Shown here in pieces: positions 42,807 to 46,097 of a stretch of DNA of 46,097 bases. The stretch is from Lachnospiraceae bacterium (GTDB lineage Bacteria; Bacillota; Clostridia; Lachnospirales; Lachnospiraceae), in contig JAKSRZ010000006.1 of NCBI GenBank assembly GCA_024403375.1, forward strand, positions 1 to 46,097. Direction: 5' to 3'. A model generated the notes under the pieces. That model did not search any database and had not been told where the DNA came from. It saw only the letters and a list, made by a program, of their open reading frames with translations. The position numbers were made by a program, and so were the translations under genes. The first letter of the stretch is position 1, and every line of letters starts with the position of its first letter.

Positions 42807-43451
42807 ATGTTCAACTTCGTTTTATGCATAACCACAGGCATCCGTCTTTTCCCTTACCTGGCATTGGTTTTCACAACAGCGTCGGTTATGTTATCGACAC
42901 GTGTTAATAGACTTAACTTATTAAAACTCATTATCGGAAATGTTTTTATGCTTTACATGTCATGTGTAATTGCACTTGTATTTTTCCCGCTGCCGGATGC
43001 TGCTGAAATCGCAGAATTAAGCGGCCACAGAATTCAGGCGATTCCTTTTATGTATCTTGCCGATATCATAAGAGAAAGCCCGCTTGTTCCGGGAGACGTT
43101 TCCACATATCTTCCTGCACTTTGCAACAGAGCCATCTGGCAGGTGATTTTCAACATAGTAATGATGGTGCCCCTCGGCATGTTCCTCGGCTACTTCTGCA
43201 AATGCAATTTCAGAGCAGTCATCAAGTACACATTCTTACTTAGTCTCTTTATTGAAATCGGACAGCTCACAGGTTTGTTCTTTATTTTCAAGGGCTCCTA
43301 CAGACTGTGCGACATAGACGACATTATGCTGAATACACTTGGTGGAGCAATCGGCTACGGTTTATTGAGAATGATTAAAAGCTACCTTCCCAACTATGAT
43401 GCTTATGATATTGTTATCGGTGAGGGAGAAAAGAAAGAACAACTGAACTAG
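42807..43451 (+). CDS. VanZ family membrane protein
   Basis: 214 aa with about five membrane segments. VanZ core: V-I-F-N-I-V-M-M-V-P-L-G-M-F-L-G-Y (about 112-128), S-L-F-I-E-I-G-Q-L-T-G (about 147) and C-D-I-D-D-I-M-L-N-T-L-G-G-A-I-G-Y (about 170). VanZ proteins give low-level teicoplanin resistance in some strains; most chromosomal copies have no tested role. GGGAGG lies 9 nt upstream and may be sequestered. Confidence 0.9.
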   Translation: MFNFVLCITTGIRLFPYLALVFTTASVMLSTRVNRLNLLKLIIGNVFMLYMSCVIALVFFPLPDAAEIAELSGHRIQAIPFMYLADIIRESPLVPGDVSTYLPALCNRAIWQVIFNIVMMVPLGMFLGYFCKCNFRAVIKYTFLLSLFIEIGQLTGLFFIFKGSYRLCDIDDIMLNTLGGAIGYGLLRMIKSYLPNYDAYDIVIGEGEKKEQLN

Positions 43452-43456
43452 GAGTC

Positions 43457-44101
43457 ATGAAGTATACAAAAACAATCAAAGCAAACTTTATAGAACGTCC
43501 TAACAGATTTATTGCAAGGGTTGAGCTGAATGGGAAAACGGAAACCGTGCACGTTAAAAACACCGGACGTTGCAAGGAACTGTTGATCCCGGGAGTTACG
43601 GTGATATTAGCGGAATCGGATAATCCTCAGCGAAAAACGAAATATGATCTTATCGGTGTTTACAAAAAGAATTTCGGCCTCATAAATATCGACAGCCAGG
43701 CACCCAACAAGGTGGCACTGGAATGGCTTCAGAAACAAGGGTATGACTATATAAAACCTGAATACACATATGGGAATTCACGTATTGACTTCTACATGGA
43801 GAAAAATGGCGAGAAATACCTTATGGAAGTAAAAGGATGCACCTTGGAGGTGGATGGTATCGGTTATTTTCCCGATGCTCCTACGGAGAGGGGAATCAAA
43901 CATATTCACGAATTGATTAAAGCCAAGCAGGAGGGATATCATGCCGCACTGGCTTTTGTTATCCAGATGGAAGGCGTCCACGAGGTACGCCCCAACGTGG
44001 GAACACATCCCGAGTTCGGAATTGCAATGGATGCGGCAAAAGAAGTCGGAGTGGATATTGTATTTATTGAATGTAAAGTGAAAGAGGACGAACTTAGCTG
44101 A
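43457..44101 (+). CDS. sfsA: SfsA family DNA/RNA nuclease
   Basis: 214 aa, start 5 nt after vanZ (TAGGAG upstream). It has an N-terminal OB-like part (R-F-I-A-R-V-E-L-N-G, H-V-K-N-T-G-R-C-K-E-L) and a PD-(D/E)XK core (R-I-D-F-Y...Y-L-M-E-V-K-G-C-T-L). The family signature F-P-D-A-P-T-E-R-G-x-K-H follows. It was first named for sugar fermentation stimulation in E. coli; the fold is that of a nuclease. It is last in the plus-strand run, followed by a strong terminator. Confidence 0.94.
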   Translation: MKYTKTIKANFIERPNRFIARVELNGKTETVHVKNTGRCKELLIPGVTVILAESDNPQRKTKYDLIGVYKKNFGLINIDSQAPNKVALEWLQKQGYDYIKPEYTYGNSRIDFYMEKNGEKYLMEVKGCTLEVDGIGYFPDAPTERGIKHIHELIKAKQEGYHAALAFVIQMEGVHEVRPNVGTHPEFGIAMDAAKEVGVDIVFIECKVKEDELS

Positions 44102-44106
44102 AATAC

Positions 44107-44152
44107 AGGAACGGAGTCGGTGATTCTTTGAATCGTTGACTCCGTTCCTTTT
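44107..44152 (+). terminator. Intrinsic terminator after sfsA
   Basis: A 12-bp perfect stem (44107-44118 with 44138-44149) extended inside by GATTC/GAATC (44122-44126 with 44130-44134), followed by a short T tract. The minus-strand side lacks a good T tract, so it mainly serves sfsA, though it may also stop the converging TIR transcript. Confidence 0.9.
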
Positions 44153-44156
44153 ACAT

Positions 44157-45926
44157 TTATTTTAAGTAACTCAATATTTTTTGCTTGTATTCGGAAACCA
44201 GCATAATTTCAAAGCTTCTGTACTCAATAGGAAGAACTGTTTTGTTTGTGCGGGAGATTTCTTCAAAAACATTATCAGTAACAACAAAAATGAAGTTTGC
44301 CTTTTCTTTTCTTCCTTCAATCATTTCAGTATGGAAGGTGGACATTTCAACGCCGACCCATTTCGAATTAAGATATTCAAGATTTGAAAGTATAACCACG
44401 AAGTGAGTTGAACCGTCCAAAGCACTCATAATGGAACGCTTGTACTCAGCCTCGGACATTTCAGGTAAGGACTTCTTGTCCAGAAATGCACTTTTCAGAT
44501 GGGAACCAATAAATCCATACATATCTTCGGCTATATCATAATCTTCACTCTTATGGCTTATGAAAACATCATATTTACCATTTCTGGGAGAGGAGATACC
44601 AAGAAGAGCCTTAATACCCTCGCTGGCCTTTTCCGATGTTTCGCCGTTGGTTTTTGAGTCTGCCTTGGCATTCAATTCAACAATACGGTCTATACATTCC
44701 GCCTGAATATCTTTCGCTCCCACAAGAGCACAGTAGCTTTTGAGACGCTCATAGCTGGTAGTGAGATACTTGATGAAATCTTCAGCCTGAGATTGCTCCT
44801 CTATAAGGTCGAAGAGCTTGTTGCCTTCATGAATGAAGCTTGCAATCTTTTTTAAGATATCATCCTTGTCGGAAGTGGTTTCAGTAGGAGCGGTACCCGG
44901 CTTGGCGTGAGCGACCTTTACGTAATCAGGTGAATAAATATACTTTTCGGTTTCGGACACAAATTGCAATATTTCTTTGCTGCATTCGGAGGCGACACAT
45001 GATAAAAGTCCTTCCTTGTAGGCCTTTACATAGGGCTCCTGCTTCAGAATATAATCCTTGATGGGACAAGCATAAACTATTCCTTCGCTTACGTCGCCGC
45101 TTGTGATAGCATCCGCACTTTGCCAGACAATCTCGCGATGAAAATACAAAATTCTGATGGCAGCGGCTATTTTCAACATATCACTACAATCCTCAGGAAT
45201 ATATTTTAACAAAGAATTGACACGAGCCATCAGGTCTGCTTTCTTATGACCTAAATCCTTGTACTTATCACCATAGGAATAATCGTAAATATCCTCTATT
45301 TTTTCCAGGTAAGTAAAGAGAAGAAGATATTCTGAAAGTTCAGGAGAAATTCCTGCGGCACACTTTTCCAAAAGAGAGGAGCAATACTCAGAGGTCAGCT
45401 CACATAATTCCGCTGTTGCCTTGAAGGTAAGCCCGCCACTAATGTACGCATTAATTCGTTCTATAGCTTTATCGGTGTTTTTCTTAATAACGTTCTCAAC
45501 AAGAAACTTCACACATTCAGAAATATCACTGTCAGCAAAACCTTTAAGAAAATACCATTGATATTTTGAAAGAATAAGCCGAAGATCTGTGGGCAGATTA
45601 TCTGCCTGTAAACCCGGGAACATAATCGGCACAATCACCTTGTCTCTGCTTTGGGCTTCTTCCAACGCAGTGGAAAGCTCCCGCATGGTCCAGGAACTGG
45701 AGGAAAAATCCGCGGAAATAAGCGGAATAAACACCCTTGAATTCCTGATTGCAGTCAGTGAAGTTGAAGCAAAATCAACTCCCGCCGGCATATTCTCGAA
45801 GGTGAAAGTACTTATATTATTATTGGCAAAAAAGGTGCGAAACTTCGCTGCAACGGACTCATCCTTCTTTCTGTAGCACATAAAGACATCAAATATTTTT
45901 ACCTTGCTGAATAATTCTTCGTCCAT
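44157..45926 (-). CDS. Protein with two TIR domains, one at each end
   Basis: 589 aa from ATG 45926 (GGGAGG 6 nt upstream). TIR-1 (about 10-140): F-D-V-F-M-C-Y-R-K-K-D, F-I-P-L-I-S, S-S-W-T-M-R-E-L with Glu83 at the NADase catalytic position. A helical middle (about 150-440) has no recognised domain. TIR-2 (about 449-570): Y-D-V-F-I-S-H-K-S-E-D, V-V-I-L-S-N, S-K-W-V-G-V-E-M with Glu527 at the same position. No membrane segment. TIR domains in bacteria act as NAD+-consuming or signalling modules in antiphage defence or as scaffolds. Two complete TIRs in one chain is unusual. It has its own promoter (45955-45983) and no co-directional neighbour inside the window. Confidence 0.9.
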   Translation of the reverse strand: MDEELFSKVKIFDVFMCYRKKDESVAAKFRTFFANNNISTFTFENMPAGVDFASTSLTAIRNSRVFIPLISADFSSSSWTMRELSTALEEAQSRDKVIVPIMFPGLQADNLPTDLRLILSKYQWYFLKGFADSDISECVKFLVENVIKKNTDKAIERINAYISGGLTFKATAELCELTSEYCSSLLEKCAAGISPELSEYLLLFTYLEKIEDIYDYSYGDKYKDLGHKKADLMARVNSLLKYIPEDCSDMLKIAAAIRILYFHREIVWQSADAITSGDVSEGIVYACPIKDYILKQEPYVKAYKEGLLSCVASECSKEILQFVSETEKYIYSPDYVKVAHAKPGTAPTETTSDKDDILKKIASFIHEGNKLFDLIEEQSQAEDFIKYLTTSYERLKSYCALVGAKDIQAECIDRIVELNAKADSKTNGETSEKASEGIKALLGISSPRNGKYDVFISHKSEDYDIAEDMYGFIGSHLKSAFLDKKSLPEMSEAEYKRSIMSALDGSTHFVVILSNLEYLNSKWVGVEMSTFHTEMIEGRKEKANFIFVVTDNVFEEISRTNKTVLPIEYRSFEIMLVSEYKQKILSYLK

Positions 45927-45954
45927 AAATAACCTCCCAAAGAGTAATGTAATA

Positions 45955-45983
45955 ATGATAACTGTGTTGACAAGCGGTGTCAA
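45955..45983 (-). promoter_or_regulatory. Promoter of the double-TIR gene with palindrome over the -35
   Basis: Minus strand consensus TTGACA (45983-45978), 17-nt spacer, TATCAT (45960-45955). The perfect 6-5-6 inverted repeat TTGACA-N5-TGTCAA (45967-45983) includes the whole -35, suggesting a repressor site. Confidence 0.75.
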
Positions 45984-45989
45984 TATAGC

Positions 45990-46097
45990 GGGAGAAAGGG
46001 CCTTTCTACACCCTCCGAGTATCGAGTATCCGTAAGGGAGGGATTTCACGCCGGATACTTGATTAGCTTCAGGAGAAGTATCTGAAACCTCAAATCA
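45990..46097. repeat. Unassigned stretch rich in inverted repeats at the window end
   Basis: Three dyads: AGAAAGG-G-CCTTTCT (about 45992-46006); CCCTCC with GGGAGG (46011-46016 and 46035-46041); and ATCGAGTATCCG (46020-46031) with CGGATACTTGAT (about 46051-46062), 12 bp with one G-T wobble. The minus strand is open in frame with the TIR gene from 46049 but without a ribosome site. No known RNA or gene is recognised; it could be the edge of a mobile element or a structured leader. Confidence 0.45.

Noticed and set aside
45927..46049. N-terminal extension of the double-TIR protein
   Set aside because: The frame is open, but the promoter for the gene lies inside it, and GGGAGG directly precedes the ATG at 45926.

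Overview
The window looks like a chromosomal segment of an anaerobic, low-to-moderate GC Gram-positive bacterium of the Clostridia, most likely a gut or rumen Lachnospiraceae of the Butyrivibrio/Pseudobutyrivibrio/Roseburia type. The support is the family mix (Rex, lipoprotein-type ABC binding proteins, GH115 and GH43 hemicellulases, VanZ, CotH, DUF5662), strong GGAGG ribosome binding sites and classical TTGACA/TATAAT promoters. This placement is inferred from gene content; there is no rRNA in the window. I see no tRNA, CRISPR array or insertion sequence.

Layout. 1-78 is the 3' end (domains V and VI) of a group II intron, placed just upstream of an sce7726-type nuclease-like gene. 703-3760 (minus) holds a CotH-type kinase-like protein, a YegP-type protein and an AraC regulator. 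The regulator is divergent from a hemicellulose module (3927-10413): GH115 alpha-glucuronidase, two CUT1 sugar permeases and a large binding lipoprotein. A long plus-strand run (10536-24695) follows: a zinc-ribbon protein broken by an in-frame stop, a TPM-domain protein, a flavin reductase-like protein, an arylsulfotransferase-like protein, topoisomerase III, an orphan 587-aa protein, Rex, Nnr, alanine racemase, a small orphan and a GGDEF protein. A VanY-type peptidase stands alone.

25738-31126 is the most unusual part. A consensus promoter and a leader RNA with an intrinsic terminator precede an SsuA/ThiY-like ABC importer (binding protein, permease, short ATPase). This runs directly into a NifH-like iron protein and two short nitrogenase component-1-like proteins (390 and 336 aa). 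There is no nifB, nifEN or F430/chlorophyll context. I read this as a transporter-coupled nitrogenase-like reductase of unknown substrate, possibly under riboswitch control.

31123-35440 (minus) carries uridine kinase, a TrpXYZ-type ABC transporter and a TrmH-type methyltransferase. 35534-44101 is a mixed plus-strand stretch: Spx/ArsC-like protein, two small orphans, PIG-L deacetylase, a 58-aa DUF3006-like protein, GH43, a minus-strand DUF5662 gene, a Cas4-like/DUF2779 nuclease, a frameshifted AEC transporter, a 5'-nucleotidase-like phosphoesterase, VanZ and SfsA. The window closes with a minus-strand protein carrying a TIR domain at each end, both with the catalytic-type glutamate. Its promoter overlaps a palindrome, and beyond it lies an unassigned stretch rich in inverted repeats.
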